This document shows positions 17,935-28,415 of a stretch of 64,000 nt of DNA, in pieces. Both the position numbers and the translations under genes were made by a program. Origin of the DNA: Bacillota bacterium. Lineage in GTDB: Bacteria > Bacillota > TC1. The stretch lies in the NCBI GenBank assembly GCA_024635925.1, contig JAGXHY010000008.1:90679-154678 (forward strand), written 5' to 3'. The first letter of the stretch is position 1, and every line of letters starts with the position of its first letter. The notes under the pieces are model-generated. The model made no database searches, had not been told where the DNA came from, and saw only the letters and a list, made by a program, of their open reading frames with translations.

Positions 17935-20718
17935 ATGGAGTACGATAAGACCCTTAATCTCCCAAAAACAGATTTTCCAATGCGTGGAGGTCTACCTAAA
18001 AAAGAACCAGAGATTTTAGCTAGATGGCAAGAAATGGATATATATAAAAAAGTTCAAGATAAAAATAAAGGTAAAGTTAAGTATATTCTTCATGATGGAC
18101 CTCCATATGCTAATGGAGATATTCACTTAGGAACATCATTAAATAAGATATTAAAAGATATAGTAGTTAAGTATAGATCAATGAGTGGTTTTGATGCCCC
18201 ATATATACCAGGTTGGGATACACATGGTTTACCAATTGCTCAAAAAGTTTCTAGTGAATGGAAAATCAATAGACATGAAGTAGGAATACCAGCATTTAGA
18301 GAAAAATGTAAAGAATATGCATTGAAATATGTGGATATTCAACGAGAATCTTTCAAAAGATTGGGTGTTCGTGGTGATTTTGATCATCCTTATTTAACGT
18401 TAGATTCAAAATATGAAGGAACGCAAATCAAAGTTTTTGGGGATATGGTAGAAAAAGGCTATATCTATAAAGGTCATAAACCCGTATATTGGTGTGCTAG
18501 TTGTGAAACTGCATTAGCTGAAGCAGAAGTTGAATATCATGAAAAAAAATCCCCATCTATCTATGTTAAATTTAAAATTGAAGATGGAAAAGGATTACTA
18601 GCTGAAGATGATGCATATGTAATTATTTGGACAACAACACCTTGGACATTACCAGCTAATGTAGCTATATCGGTAAATCCAGCTTTTGATTATGTATTAA
18701 TCGAAGCAGAACATAAAAATAATAAAGAAAAATATATTATAGCTGAAGAACTTGTAGAAGAATGTTTTAATAATTGGGGTATTGAAAAAGGCCAAATCCT
18801 AAAAAGATTTAAAGGTGAGGAACTAGAATATGTGATTTGTAAAAATCCTTTAATTGACCGAAAATCTGTTGTTATTCTTGGCGACCATGTTACTTTAGAA
18901 ACAGGGACAGGTTGTGTGCACACAGCTCCTGGACATGGACTTGAAGACTTCGAGGTTGGTCAAAAATATAATCTTGAGGTCATTTCACCAGTTGACCATC
19001 AAGGAATTTTTACTAATGAGGTTGGTAAATATGCAGGTAAGAAAGCTGTTGATACTAATAAAGATATTACAATAGATTTAGAAGAAAGCAATTCTTTATT
19101 GAGTTTAGTTTTTATAAAACATCAATATCCTCATTGTTGGAGATGTAAAGATCCTTTAATGTTTAGAGCAACTGAACAATGGTTTGCTAGTATAAAAGGA
19201 TTTAGAAAAAATGCTTTGTCTGCTGTTATGAATGATGTTCAATGGATTCCTACTTGGGGTCGTGAACGTATTTACAATATGATAGCAGAAAGAAGTGATT
19301 GGTGTATTTCAAGACAAAGGGAATGGGGTGTTCCTATTCCGATATTTTACTGTGGTGATTGCGAAGAAGCTGTATTAGATAAAAAACTAATTTACCACAT
19401 AGGTGATTTGGTCGCTGAATTTGGGTCGAATATTTGGTTCAGTAAAGACGCAAAAGAACTATTGCCAAAAGGTTATGCTTGTTCAAAATGTGGAGGAACA
19501 CATTTCAGAAAAGAAACAGATATTATGGATGTTTGGTTTGATTCTGGAGTAAGTAATATTGCAGTTTTAAAACAAAGAGAAGAATTAGCTTATCCTGCGG
19601 ATCTTTATTTAGAAGGTAGTGATCAATATAGGGGCTGGTTTAATTCCTCTTTATCGATTGCTGTTGCAATTACTGATAAAGCACCTTATAAAGCTGTTTT
19701 GACTCATGGTTATGTCGTTGATGGTAAAGGTAGAAAAATGAGTAAGTCTATAGGTAATGGTATAGACCCTAAAAATGTAGTTAAACAACTAGGAGCTGAT
19801 ATTCTGCGTTTATGGGCAGCTTCAGCTGATTACAAAAAAGATATCTCTGTATCTGATGAAATATTTAAACAAGTTACAGAATCCTATAGAAAAATAAGAA
19901 ATACTTTAAGATTTCTACATGGTAATCTTTATGATTATAGTGTTTCAACTAATAAAGTTAAATATGAAGATTTATTTGAAATAGATAAATATATACTTTA
20001 TAGATTGAATAAAACTATCAATAAAGCTAAAACAGCTTTTGATAACTATGAGTTTTATATGGCATTCAATTCTATACATCAATTTTGTATATTAGATTTA
20101 AGTGCTCTTTATCTAGATGTTATAAAAGATAGATTATATGGATCAGTACCAAATAGTATTGAAAGAAAATCTGCTCAAACAGTAATATTTGAAATTTTAA
20201 AAAGTCTGATGATTATGCTTACTCCAATATTATCCTTTACTATGGAGGAAATATATGGTTATCTGGATGATGAAAATAAAGAAGAAAGTATTCAATTATT
20301 AGATTTTCCTATCGTAAATGAACTTTATAATGATGAAGCATTAGCAAACAAATGGGGAAAATTACTTGTAATAAGAGAACATATTTTAAAAGTTCTTGAA
20401 AAAGGTCGTCAAGAAGACTTATTTGGTAATTCTTTAGGAGCAAAATTATTTATCAATACTAATAATGATGATTTATATAAATTCTTAAAAGATAATGAAA
20501 AAGATATATTAGATATATCAATAGTATCTAGATTAGAAATAAGTTTTAATAATAGTATTGAAGGATATGAAATATTTGATGAGCTTTATATTAAAGCCGA
20601 AAATATTACAGATGACAAATGTGAACGCTGTTGGATGCATGTAGAGGGAATTGGTAATGAAATAAAACACCCAACATTATGTCCAAGATGCGCAGAAGTA
20701 ATTAAAGAAATGGAGTAA
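17935..20718 (+). CDS. ileS: Isoleucyl-tRNA synthetase
   Basis: 927 residues, class Ia synthetase. The HIGH-type motif is PYANGDIHLG (near residue 57), the connective editing domain contains the WTTTPWTLPAN segment, KMSKS is near residue 602, and the C-terminal zinc finger has CERC and CPRC pairs (about 896-920). The length and zinc finger fit the bacterial (eukaryote-unlike) IleS class. It starts 20 bases after divIVA with AGGAGG; there is no room for a T-box leader, so it must depend on the upstream transcript or an internal promoter. Confidence 0.98.
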   Translation: MEYDKTLNLPKTDFPMRGGLPKKEPEILARWQEMDIYKKVQDKNKGKVKYILHDGPPYANGDIHLGTSLNKILKDIVVKYRSMSGFDAPYIPGWDTHGLPIAQKVSSEWKINRHEVGIPAFREKCKEYALKYVDIQRESFKRLGVRGDFDHPYLTLDSKYEGTQIKVFGDMVEKGYIYKGHKPVYWCASCETALAEAEVEYHEKKSPSIYVKFKIEDGKGLLAEDDAYVIIWTTTPWTLPANVAISVNPAFDYVLIEAEHKNNKEKYIIAEELVEECFNNWGIEKGQILKRFKGEELEYVICKNPLIDRKSVVILGDHVTLETGTGCVHTAPGHGLEDFEVGQKYNLEVISPVDHQGIFTNEVGKYAGKKAVDTNKDITIDLEESNSLLSLVFIKHQYPHCWRCKDPLMFRATEQWFASIKGFRKNALSAVMNDVQWIPTWGRERIYNMIAERSDWCISRQREWGVPIPIFYCGDCEEAVLDKKLIYHIGDLVAEFGSNIWFSKDAKELLPKGYACSKCGGTHFRKETDIMDVWFDSGVSNIAVLKQREELAYPADLYLEGSDQYRGWFNSSLSIAVAITDKAPYKAVLTHGYVVDGKGRKMSKSIGNGIDPKNVVKQLGADILRLWAASADYKKDISVSDEIFKQVTESYRKIRNTLRFLHGNLYDYSVSTNKVKYEDLFEIDKYILYRLNKTINKAKTAFDNYEFYMAFNSIHQFCILDLSALYLDVIKDRLYGSVPNSIERKSAQTVIFEILKSLMIMLTPILSFTMEEIYGYLDDENKEESIQLLDFPIVNELYNDEALANKWGKLLVIREHILKVLEKGRQEDLFGNSLGAKLFINTNNDDLYKFLKDNEKDILDISIVSRLEISFNNSIEGYEIFDELYIKAENITDDKCERCWMHVEGIGNEIKHPTLCPRCAEVIKEME

Positions 20719-20726
20719 AAGTAAAA

Positions 20727-21302
20727 ATGTTAATAGAAGTAGGGATTTCAGCAAGACACGTTCATTTATCTAGAAAAGATATCGATATTTTATTTGGACC
20801 TAATTATCAATTGTCAGTATTTAAAGATTTAAAACAATTAGGACAATATGCAGCGAATGAAAAAGTTGAACTTATAGGACCAAAATGCGGATTAAACTCA
20901 GTTAGAATACTTGGTCCTGAAAGAAAAAAAACCCAGGTAGAATTATCAGCAACTGATTGTATAAAAATAGGCATTCCAGTTGTTTTAAGAGATTCTGGAG
21001 ACCATAAAGATACACCAAGTGTTAAATTAATAGGGCCTGTGGGCTCAATTGAACTAGAAGGCGGCGTTATAGTTGCCTCTAGGCATATTCATGTAAGTAC
21101 TGAAACTTCGATAAAAGAGGGCATTAATAACGGTGATATGTTATGTGCAAAAATTACTGGAGAGAGAGAGGTTATTTTTGGTAAAGTATTAGCAAGAGTT
21201 GATGAAACATTCGTTGATGAATTACATTTGGATACTGATGAAGCTAATGCTTCCTTTGTGAAAAATAATCAAAAGGTTGAAGTTTATAGATGCCAAAAAT
21301 AA
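20727..21302 (+). CDS. pduL: Phosphate propanoyltransferase / phosphotransacylase PduL
   Basis: 191 residues with the two PduL half-domains, each carrying a zinc-binding histidine motif: SARHVHLS near residue 8 and SRHIHVS near residue 117. PduL interconverts acyl-CoA and acyl phosphate and can replace Pta. No N-terminal encapsulation peptide extension is seen, which fits a cytosolic housekeeping enzyme rather than a microcompartment one. It lies between ileS and lspA, away from ackA (53.4 kb), with which it would form acetate and ATP. Confidence 0.9.
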   Translation: MLIEVGISARHVHLSRKDIDILFGPNYQLSVFKDLKQLGQYAANEKVELIGPKCGLNSVRILGPERKKTQVELSATDCIKIGIPVVLRDSGDHKDTPSVKLIGPVGSIELEGGVIVASRHIHVSTETSIKEGINNGDMLCAKITGEREVIFGKVLARVDETFVDELHLDTDEANASFVKNNQKVEVYRCQK

Positions 21303-21844
21303 AATATAAATTAAAAAAGGATAAAAACATTAAAGATATGTTAGATAAACCATTAGATAAAAAGAAAGTCAAATTTACTTTTTTATTTATTCTTTTACCT
21401 TTTTTACTAGTTCTAATCGATCAAATTACAAAAATATTAGTTGATAAACATATGATTATAGGTAACGAAATTCAAGTTATTCCAGGAGTATTTAATATTA
21501 ATTATGTGATTAATAAAGGTGCTGCATTAGGAATATTTGAAAATATGACATATTTTTTAGTTGTTGTATCCTTTTTAATGATTTGCTTTTTATATTTTTT
21601 AGCATTTAATGACTTTAAAAGTAATCATACAGTTGTACCAGAAATGCTTATTATTGGAGGTGCAATTGGTAACCTTATTGATAGAGTATTCTTAGCTGGA
21701 GCTGTTAGAGACTTTTTAGAAGTTCCTTTCTTTGCAGTAATGAATTTTGCAGATTGGTTTGTCAGTATTGGCATAATACTTTTGTTAATTAAGTATATCT
21801 ATTATTATAATAAAACTGAGAAGAGTGTTAGTAAAGATGGATAA
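21290..21844 (+). CDS. lspA: Lipoprotein signal peptidase LspA
   Basis: 184 residues with four membrane helices. Family motifs include DQITK, NKGAALGIF, GGAIGNLIDRV with one catalytic Asp region (AVRDFLEV), and FNFADWFVSIG with the second. The aspartyl protease cleaves prolipoproteins after diacylglyceryl addition. ATG 21290 gives an unusually long basic N-terminal tail (about 25 residues) and overlaps pduL by 13 bases; ATG 21338 is an alternative. Overlaps rluD by 8 bases. Confidence 0.94.
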   Translation: MPKIKYKLKKDKNIKDMLDKPLDKKKVKFTFLFILLPFLLVLIDQITKILVDKHMIIGNEIQVIPGVFNINYVINKGAALGIFENMTYFLVVVSFLMICFLYFLAFNDFKSNHTVVPEMLIIGGAIGNLIDRVFLAGAVRDFLEVPFFAVMNFADWFVSIGIILLLIKYIYYYNKTEKSVSKDG

Positions 21845-22733
21845 ACAAACTATTCGAGCCGAAGCTCGTGAGAGAGTAGATAAATATATAAGTAATAATT
21901 TAGGTTATTCGAGAACTTTTACGGAACAACTTTTTTCAGATGAGAAAATAACGGTCAATAATCAGATGGTTAAAAAAAATCACAAGTTGAATATTGGAGA
22001 TAAGATTTCAATTGATTCTTTTGAACCTGTAGAAGTTAATATTAAAGGGACCTCGATTGAGCTTGATATTATATTCGAAGATAATGACATTTTAATTGTA
22101 AATAAACAAAGAGGCTTGGTAGTTCATCCAGCACCTGGCAATTATGAAAACACTTTAGTAAATGGGTTGATGTTCTATAACAAAAAATTATCAACTATAA
22201 ATGGTGAGATGAGACCAGGAATTGTACATAGAATTGATAAAGATACAACTGGTGTAATAGTTATAGCTAAAAATGATATTTCGCATAATTGTTTAGCTAA
22301 GCAATTCAAGGATCATTCTATAACTAGAAAGTACATTGCTTTAGTAACAGGTAATATTTCAGAATCAACTGGGGAAATTGATTTGCCAATTGGTAGAGAT
22401 CCTAAAAGCCGGACTAAAATGGCTGTAGTTAAAAATGGAAAACAAGCAAAAACGTATTATAAAGTTTTAGAACACTTTGAAGGATACACTTTAGTTGAAT
22501 GTAAATTAGAAACAGGTAGAACTCATCAGATAAGGGTTCATATGCAGTATATTAAACATCATTTAGTAGGAGATCCTTTATATGGTGCCAAAAGTAAGAG
22601 GTTTCCTCTAGATGGTCAATATTTACATGCTGGTGTTTTAGGATTTAAACATCCTAGCACTGGTGAATATATGGAGTTCCAATCTGATTTACCTATATAT
22701 TTTATAGAAGCAATAAAGGAACTAAGAGGTTAG
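21837..22733 (+). CDS. rluD: Ribosomal large subunit pseudouridine synthase, RluD family
   Basis: 298 residues: N-terminal S4 RNA-binding domain, then the RluA-type catalytic domain with HRIDKDTTGVIV (catalytic Asp) and GRTHQIRVH. Its position directly after lspA is the widespread lspA-rluD pair. ATG 21837 is preferred; GTG 21825 four codons upstream is possible. Most family members with this neighbourhood modify helix 69 of 23S rRNA, but the exact target cannot be proved from sequence. Confidence 0.92.
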   Translation: MDKQTIRAEARERVDKYISNNLGYSRTFTEQLFSDEKITVNNQMVKKNHKLNIGDKISIDSFEPVEVNIKGTSIELDIIFEDNDILIVNKQRGLVVHPAPGNYENTLVNGLMFYNKKLSTINGEMRPGIVHRIDKDTTGVIVIAKNDISHNCLAKQFKDHSITRKYIALVTGNISESTGEIDLPIGRDPKSRTKMAVVKNGKQAKTYYKVLEHFEGYTLVECKLETGRTHQIRVHMQYIKHHLVGDPLYGAKSKRFPLDGQYLHAGVLGFKHPSTGEYMEFQSDLPIYFIEAIKELRG

Positions 22734-22735
22734 AT

Positions 22736-23602
22736 ATGAATATTGATTACTGTTTAAGAGGTACCGCCAAAGGCAATAAAGTAAGGTTTTTCATCTCTTC
22801 AACTAAAAATTTAGTAGAAGAAGCAAGATTAAACCATAATTTGTCTACATTAGCTACAGCAGCACTTGGTAGAACACTTACAGCAACAGCCATGATGGGA
22901 ATTGATTTAAAAGGAAAAGACACCATATCAATCGCATTTAAAGGTGATGGGGTTCTTGGAAGTGTTATTGCTAAAAGTAATAGCAGTGGTGAGGTTAAAG
23001 GGTATGTTGATAATCCTGAGGTCGATCTTCCATTAAAAAATAACGGAAAAATTGATGTGAGTTCGGGAATAGGTTTTGGGACTTTATATATAACAAAAGA
23101 TATGGGACTAAAACAACCATATGTTGGAAGTGTTCCGATAGTTAGTGGTGAAATTGGTGAAGACATTACGGAATATTATTACAGTTCAGAACAAACTTTA
23201 TCAGCTGTAGGTCTTGGAGTATTAATAGATATAGATTATACGGTTAAATCATCTGGTGGTTTTATATTACAAATAATGCCAGGAGCTGAGTCAGAAATTG
23301 GTTTTGAACTTGATGATAAAGTTCAAAAATTACCACCTTTAAGCACATATCTAATTGATAATAAACCAGAAGATTTATTGGAATATTTCTTTGAAGATGA
23401 TTTTAAATTATTAGAAAAAAAAGTTATAAAATTCAAATGTCAATGTAGCAAGTCTAATTTTGAAAAAGCTCTCATTACTTTAGGTAAGAGTGAATTAGAA
23501 ATGTTAGCCCATGATGAAGAAATTGAAGTAGTTTGTCAATTCTGTAATAAAAAATATATTTTTAAAAATGATGAGTTAATTGAATTAGTAAAATTAATCT
23601 AG
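22736..23602 (+). CDS. hslO: Redox-regulated chaperone Hsp33
   Basis: 288 residues. The N-terminal substrate-binding domain is followed by the C-terminal redox switch, with the zinc cysteines as CQC (near 235) and CQFC (near 267). On oxidation the cysteines release zinc and form disulfides, unfolding the linker and activating holdase function. It starts 2 bases after rluD and is followed by a strong terminator. Presence of Hsp33 suggests exposure to oxidative stress even in an apparent anaerobe. Confidence 0.96.
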   Translation: MNIDYCLRGTAKGNKVRFFISSTKNLVEEARLNHNLSTLATAALGRTLTATAMMGIDLKGKDTISIAFKGDGVLGSVIAKSNSSGEVKGYVDNPEVDLPLKNNGKIDVSSGIGFGTLYITKDMGLKQPYVGSVPIVSGEIGEDITEYYYSSEQTLSAVGLGVLIDIDYTVKSSGGFILQIMPGAESEIGFELDDKVQKLPPLSTYLIDNKPEDLLEYFFEDDFKLLEKKVIKFKCQCSKSNFEKALITLGKSELEMLAHDEEIEVVCQFCNKKYIFKNDELIELVKLI

Positions 23603-23605
23603 TTA

Positions 23606-23637
23606 AAAGCGCTTTTCTTTTGAAAAGCGCTTTATTA
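23606..23637 (+). terminator. Rho-independent terminator after hslO
   Basis: A 12-bp perfect stem (23606-23617 with 23622-23633) with a TTTT loop and a short T/A tail. It marks the end of the dcw-to-hslO transcript. An upstream in-frame ATG of the next gene at 23620 lies inside this hairpin and is not a credible start. Confidence 0.85.
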
Positions 23638-23652
23638 AATGGAGGTAAAGTT

Positions 23653-26079
23653 TTGAAAAAAAAAGTTGAGTTGTTAGCACCAGCCGGTGGATTAGAACAA
23701 CTAAAAGTAGCTATATATAATGGTGCAGATGCTGTATATTTTGGAGGAGAAAAATTTTCTGCTAGGGCAAATGCTACAAATTTTAATAAAGATGAAATAA
23801 TCATTGCAAGAAGACTAACAAAAAAGCATAATGTCAAACTATATTGTGCTATAAATACTGTTATTTTTAATAATGAGTTAGAAGAAGTTATTAACTATAT
23901 AGCATTTTTACATAAAGTTGGAATTGATGCTCTAATTATACAAGATGTAGGTTTAATAAAGTTAACAAAAGAACATTTTCCAGAGATGGAAATTCATAGT
24001 AGTACACAATTATCAATTCAAAATAGTTTCGGTTTAGAATTCTTAAAGAATCTCAATGTGAAAAGAGCTGTAATTCCAAGAGAGTCATCATTAAAAGATA
24101 TTTTAAAACTTAAAAATTCTGGAATTGAACTTGAAGCCTTTGTTCATGGCGCTATTTGCATCTGCTTTTCAGGGCAATGTCTAATGAGTAGTATGATAGG
24201 TGGAAGAAGTGGTAATAGAGGTGCTTGTGCTCAACCATGTAGATTAAAATATAGCCTAATAGACTATAAGTCTAAAAAAATTATTTGCGAAAATGCTTCT
24301 TATTTAAGTCCCAAAGACATGATGCTTATAAATTCAATTGATAAACTAATAGAAGCTGGAGTAAAATCTTTTAAAATTGAAGGAAGAATGAAGACCCCAG
24401 AATATGTTGCTACTATTGTAAAATATTATAGAAAAGCAATTGATAAAGCCCTTGCTAATGAATCATATAATTTATCTCAAGAAGAAAATAATGAAATTGC
24501 CCAGGTTTTTAGCAGAGATTTTACAGATTTATATTTATATGGTAAAAGTGGTAAAGAAATGATGAATGTTAATAAACCTAACAATAGAGGAGTTTTAGTT
24601 GGTAGAGTACAAAATTTTAAGGATGGAAAAGTATCTGTCCTATTAAAAAATACACTGCAAATTGGTGATAAAGTTTCATTTTGGACTACTGTTGAAGGAA
24701 GAGTGAATATTAGTATTGACAGAATAAACAAAGATGGTTTTCATGTTGAATCAGCAGAAGCTAAGGATATTGTTATTTTAGATATTCCTAAAAGAGTAAA
24801 TAAAGATGACCGTGTTTTTAAAACAGAATCAGCTTTAAATAAAAGTATCATTAAAAATCAACTTAATAGCTTAAATCAGGATGAAAAAATTATGTTAAAA
24901 ATTAAAATAGAAGGACAAGTTGGAGATCATCTTACCATAGAATTTATTGATGAGGATGGATATAAAAGTACAGTTGTTTCTGATATTATTTTGGAGAAAG
25001 CTTTGAAACATTCCTTGAATGAGAATACTTTACGTTCACAAATTCGTTTAGGTGATACACAGTATCGTTTGGAGAAAATTGATATGAATGTGGGTAATAT
25101 TATGGTTCCCAAAAGCATCTTGAATAATATGAGAAGAGAAGGAATAGAAAGCTTAATAGAACAAAGAGTTAAAAATAATAAATTAGATTATATAAAAATT
25201 AATATTAATGATGATAATAAATTAAATAATAATAATGAAAATAAAATTGGAGTAATTGTAGAAAACATTGATAAAATCAAGGCTCTTTTAATTAAAGATA
25301 TAAATTATATATACTATCCTTTAATAAATTTCAAACATATTGGTAGTGAAGCAATAGATTTTCTAAACTTTATTAAAACATTAAATGAAGAGCAATTGAA
25401 CAAATTAGTATTAGATTTACCGCGCTTTATCAGAGAAGATGACTTACCATTTATACTAAGCCAAATTGAAATGATGAAACCATATATAAAAAAGTTTAGA
25501 GCAAATACAGCTGACCAGATTATCATGTTAAAAAGACTTGGTATAATAAGTGTTCATGGAACTTCAGGATTAAATGTTGTCAATAGTGTTGCTTTTGATT
25601 ATTATAAAAATAACATAGGATTATGTGAATTAGAATTATCAAAGGAATTAAATATATCACAATTATATGATTTAAATAAAGAAGCTCAATTAACAATCTA
25701 TGGTATTACTGAATTAATGGTGATGGAGCATTGCATAATTGGTTCAAACATTGAGCCTAAAAAATGTAATGACGCAATTTATGCTTTAAAGGATCGAATA
25801 AATATCGAATTTCCAATACTAGTAGATTCACTGGGTAAAAACCATATAATTAACAGTAGAATTCTATTGATAATAGATGAATTAAGGATAATAAAAGAGA
25901 TGGGATATAATAACTTTTTATTAAACGCTATTATGACAGATGAAGATATTATGAAGGATATTATTGATATCTATATTTCTGTTATAAAATATAATGAAAA
26001 TATTGCAAATGTTAAAAATGAAATTTTTAGTCTAGTATCGAATTTCACTAAAGGTCATTATAATAGGGGTATAATTTAA
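23653..26079 (+). CDS. Peptidase U32 family protein with C-terminal DUF3656, RlhA-like
   Basis: 808 residues. The N-terminal U32 domain starts ELLAPAGGLEQL and has the conserved cysteine cluster (about residues 170-195: CICFSGQC, GACAQPCR). A long C-terminal part matches the collagenase-like DUF3656 arrangement. E. coli RlhA (YdcP) of this architecture hydroxylates C2501 of 23S rRNA using a prephenate-derived path and iron; other U32 members were annotated as collagenases or act in tRNA and ubiquinone hydroxylation. RlhA-like function is my inference. Start TTG 23653 has GGAGGT 6 bases upstream. Overlaps mutS2 by one base. Confidence 0.85.
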   Translation: MKKKVELLAPAGGLEQLKVAIYNGADAVYFGGEKFSARANATNFNKDEIIIARRLTKKHNVKLYCAINTVIFNNELEEVINYIAFLHKVGIDALIIQDVGLIKLTKEHFPEMEIHSSTQLSIQNSFGLEFLKNLNVKRAVIPRESSLKDILKLKNSGIELEAFVHGAICICFSGQCLMSSMIGGRSGNRGACAQPCRLKYSLIDYKSKKIICENASYLSPKDMMLINSIDKLIEAGVKSFKIEGRMKTPEYVATIVKYYRKAIDKALANESYNLSQEENNEIAQVFSRDFTDLYLYGKSGKEMMNVNKPNNRGVLVGRVQNFKDGKVSVLLKNTLQIGDKVSFWTTVEGRVNISIDRINKDGFHVESAEAKDIVILDIPKRVNKDDRVFKTESALNKSIIKNQLNSLNQDEKIMLKIKIEGQVGDHLTIEFIDEDGYKSTVVSDIILEKALKHSLNENTLRSQIRLGDTQYRLEKIDMNVGNIMVPKSILNNMRREGIESLIEQRVKNNKLDYIKININDDNKLNNNNENKIGVIVENIDKIKALLIKDINYIYYPLINFKHIGSEAIDFLNFIKTLNEEQLNKLVLDLPRFIREDDLPFILSQIEMMKPYIKKFRANTADQIIMLKRLGIISVHGTSGLNVVNSVAFDYYKNNIGLCELELSKELNISQLYDLNKEAQLTIYGITELMVMEHCIIGSNIEPKKCNDAIYALKDRINIEFPILVDSLGKNHIINSRILLIIDELRIIKEMGYNNFLLNAIMTDEDIMKDIIDIYISVIKYNENIANVKNEIFSLVSNFTKGHYNRGII

Positions 26080-28406
26080 TGGTTAAAGAGAAAACAATTA
26101 AGAAGTTAGAATTAAATGGGATAAGGGAACTTTGTTTAAAATTTGCTACTCATCCATTAAGTAAAAAAATGGTAATGAAACAAGAGTTAGCTGAAAGTTT
26201 TAACAAAGCTGAAGATCGTTTATATGAAACGAATTCTGCCTTACAATTACTTAGGACAAAACCAGATATTCCTAGTGGAACACTACCTGATATGGAAGGT
26301 TCAATTGAAAAAATAGTGAATGAAATTCAACTTAATCCTAAAGACTTAGTAGATATATTATTTATGTTAAATACTTCAAGAGATATTTTAAATTATTTCA
26401 AAGGGGCTATAGAAAATCCTTTATTTAATAGATTGTTAAATAATTTAAGTGATTTAAAATATTTAAGAGAATATATAAATACCATTATTGATGAGAATGG
26501 TGTTATTAAAGATGATGCTAGTGAAGATTTATTTAGTATTAGAAGAAAAATTAAAAGTAAAATGAAAGAAATAAAAAAACAACTTGATCATATACTAAAA
26601 CGTGTTTCTTCAGAAAAATATTTACAAGAAAAAGTTGTAGTTAAAAGAGGTGATAGGTATTGTTTAAGTGTAAAAAAAGAATTTGCATATAAAATACCTG
26701 GAGTTATTGAAGATACTTCTGCAAGTGGTAGTACAGTATTTATTGAACCTTTAGAAATTGGTAATATAAGAGGTGAATTAAATATCTTAAAAAAAACGGA
26801 ATATGAAGAATTAGATAAAATAATGAGGAATATATCAGCAACTTTACATGTAGAAAAGATTAATATTTTACTAATATATGAAACATTAGGCTATTATAAC
26901 TTTTATATTGCAAAAGCATTATTTACAAAAAGCATTAAGGGTTTTGTACCTGAAATTAATGAAGGAGGAATTATTAAATTACGTAGTGCTAGACATCCTT
27001 TATTATTCGGGGAGGTTATTGCTAACGATTTATTTTTAGGAGAGGGTTATAATAATTTAATAATAAGTGGTCCTAATACAGGTGGAAAAACTGTAATATT
27101 AAAGATGGTAGGTCTTTTTGCTCTAATGATTTCATTAGGTTATGGTATACCTGCTAATGAAGGTTCAAAAATGTCATATTTTAACAAAGTATTAGCAGAT
27201 ATAGGTGATGAGCAAAGTATTGAAAACTCACTATCAACATTTTCTGGACACTTATATAATATTAAAGAAATGTTAGATTTAGCAGATGCTAAAACATTGC
27301 TGTTATTTGATGAATTAGGTAATGGCACAGATCCTAAAGAAGGTAGTAGTTTAGCTATGGCAATTTTAACTGATTTAAATAGAAAAGGTTGTCATAGTAT
27401 TACCACTACTCATTATGGAGAATTAAAGGTTTTTGCTTATAATACACCTGGATTTTCTAATGCATCAATGGCTTTTGATGTTAGAACTCTAGAACCAACC
27501 TATAAACTCATTATAGGAACTCCTGGTTCAAGTTTAGGGTTAGAAGTTGCAAAAAGATGTGGACTTAAAGAGGAAATAATTATTAAATCAAAATCTTTAA
27601 TTGATAGTAGTGAATTAGAAACTAGTCAATTAATTCAATCATTAGAAGAAGAAAGAAGTTTAATGAATGAAAAAATTATAAGTTTAGAAAAGGAAAAAAA
27701 TGATTTAATAAAATTAAGGTTAGAACTAGAAATGGAAGAAAAAGAATTAAAGGATAAAAACCGAAAATCTATAAATAAAGATTTAGAAAGATCTCGTGAT
27801 GTATTAACAAATCTAAAAAGAGAAAGTGAAGCTATAATCAAAGAACTTAAAAAATTAAAGTTAAATAATCCAGAAATAGCTAATAAAGCTAGAAAGAATA
27901 TTAAAGTCTTAGAAGAAGGTCTTACCGAAATAAAAGTTGATAATAAAAAAAGCGGTACAAAGTCATTACAGATAGGTCAATCAGTCAAGGTAATTTCTCT
28001 AGATAAGGCTGGAGAAGTCTTTGAGGCAAACGACTCTAAAGGCCTTGCATTAATAAAAATTGGTATAATGAAAATAAGCTTACCATATAGTGACTTAATA
28101 GTTACAGAAACGAATACAAATGAAGAAACATATACAATTATGAAAGACGTTAGCAAGGCAAATGTCCCAATGGAAATAGATTTGAGAGGGCTAACAGTTG
28201 ATGAATGTCTTTATAAATTAGATAAATATCTAGATCAAGCGGTTTTAAGCAAATATCCGTATATTAGAATTATTCATGGTATGGGAACAGGCGCTCTTAA
28301 AAAAGCTATCTGGGAATATTTACAAAACTTAAGATTTATTAAAAGTTTTCGTTATGGTGATGCCAGTGAAGGCAGCATTGGAGCTACAGTAGTTTATTTA
28401 AAATAA
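26079..28406 (+). CDS. mutS2: Endonuclease MutS2 (ribosome-collision or recombination factor) with Smr domain
   Basis: 775 residues. The MutS core and clamp lead to an ABC-type ATPase with Walker A GPNTGGKT (near 330), Walker B LLFDELGNGTDP, then a coiled coil (about 515-620), a KOW-like segment and a C-terminal Smr nuclease domain with DLRG and the HGMGTGALK motif. It lacks the mismatch-recognition domain of MutS1. Family members suppress homologous recombination or split collided ribosomes. The start overlaps the preceding stop (TAATG). Confidence 0.95.
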   Translation: MVKEKTIKKLELNGIRELCLKFATHPLSKKMVMKQELAESFNKAEDRLYETNSALQLLRTKPDIPSGTLPDMEGSIEKIVNEIQLNPKDLVDILFMLNTSRDILNYFKGAIENPLFNRLLNNLSDLKYLREYINTIIDENGVIKDDASEDLFSIRRKIKSKMKEIKKQLDHILKRVSSEKYLQEKVVVKRGDRYCLSVKKEFAYKIPGVIEDTSASGSTVFIEPLEIGNIRGELNILKKTEYEELDKIMRNISATLHVEKINILLIYETLGYYNFYIAKALFTKSIKGFVPEINEGGIIKLRSARHPLLFGEVIANDLFLGEGYNNLIISGPNTGGKTVILKMVGLFALMISLGYGIPANEGSKMSYFNKVLADIGDEQSIENSLSTFSGHLYNIKEMLDLADAKTLLLFDELGNGTDPKEGSSLAMAILTDLNRKGCHSITTTHYGELKVFAYNTPGFSNASMAFDVRTLEPTYKLIIGTPGSSLGLEVAKRCGLKEEIIIKSKSLIDSSELETSQLIQSLEEERSLMNEKIISLEKEKNDLIKLRLELEMEEKELKDKNRKSINKDLERSRDVLTNLKRESEAIIKELKKLKLNNPEIANKARKNIKVLEEGLTEIKVDNKKSGTKSLQIGQSVKVISLDKAGEVFEANDSKGLALIKIGIMKISLPYSDLIVTETNTNEETYTIMKDVSKANVPMEIDLRGLTVDECLYKLDKYLDQAVLSKYPYIRIIHGMGTGALKKAIWEYLQNLRFIKSFRYGDASEGSIGATVVYLK

Positions 28407-28415
28407 GGAGAAAAA

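Noticed and set aside
17935..18000. T-box leader for ileS
   Set aside because: Only 20 bases separate divIVA from ileS; no room for a specifier stem or T-box.
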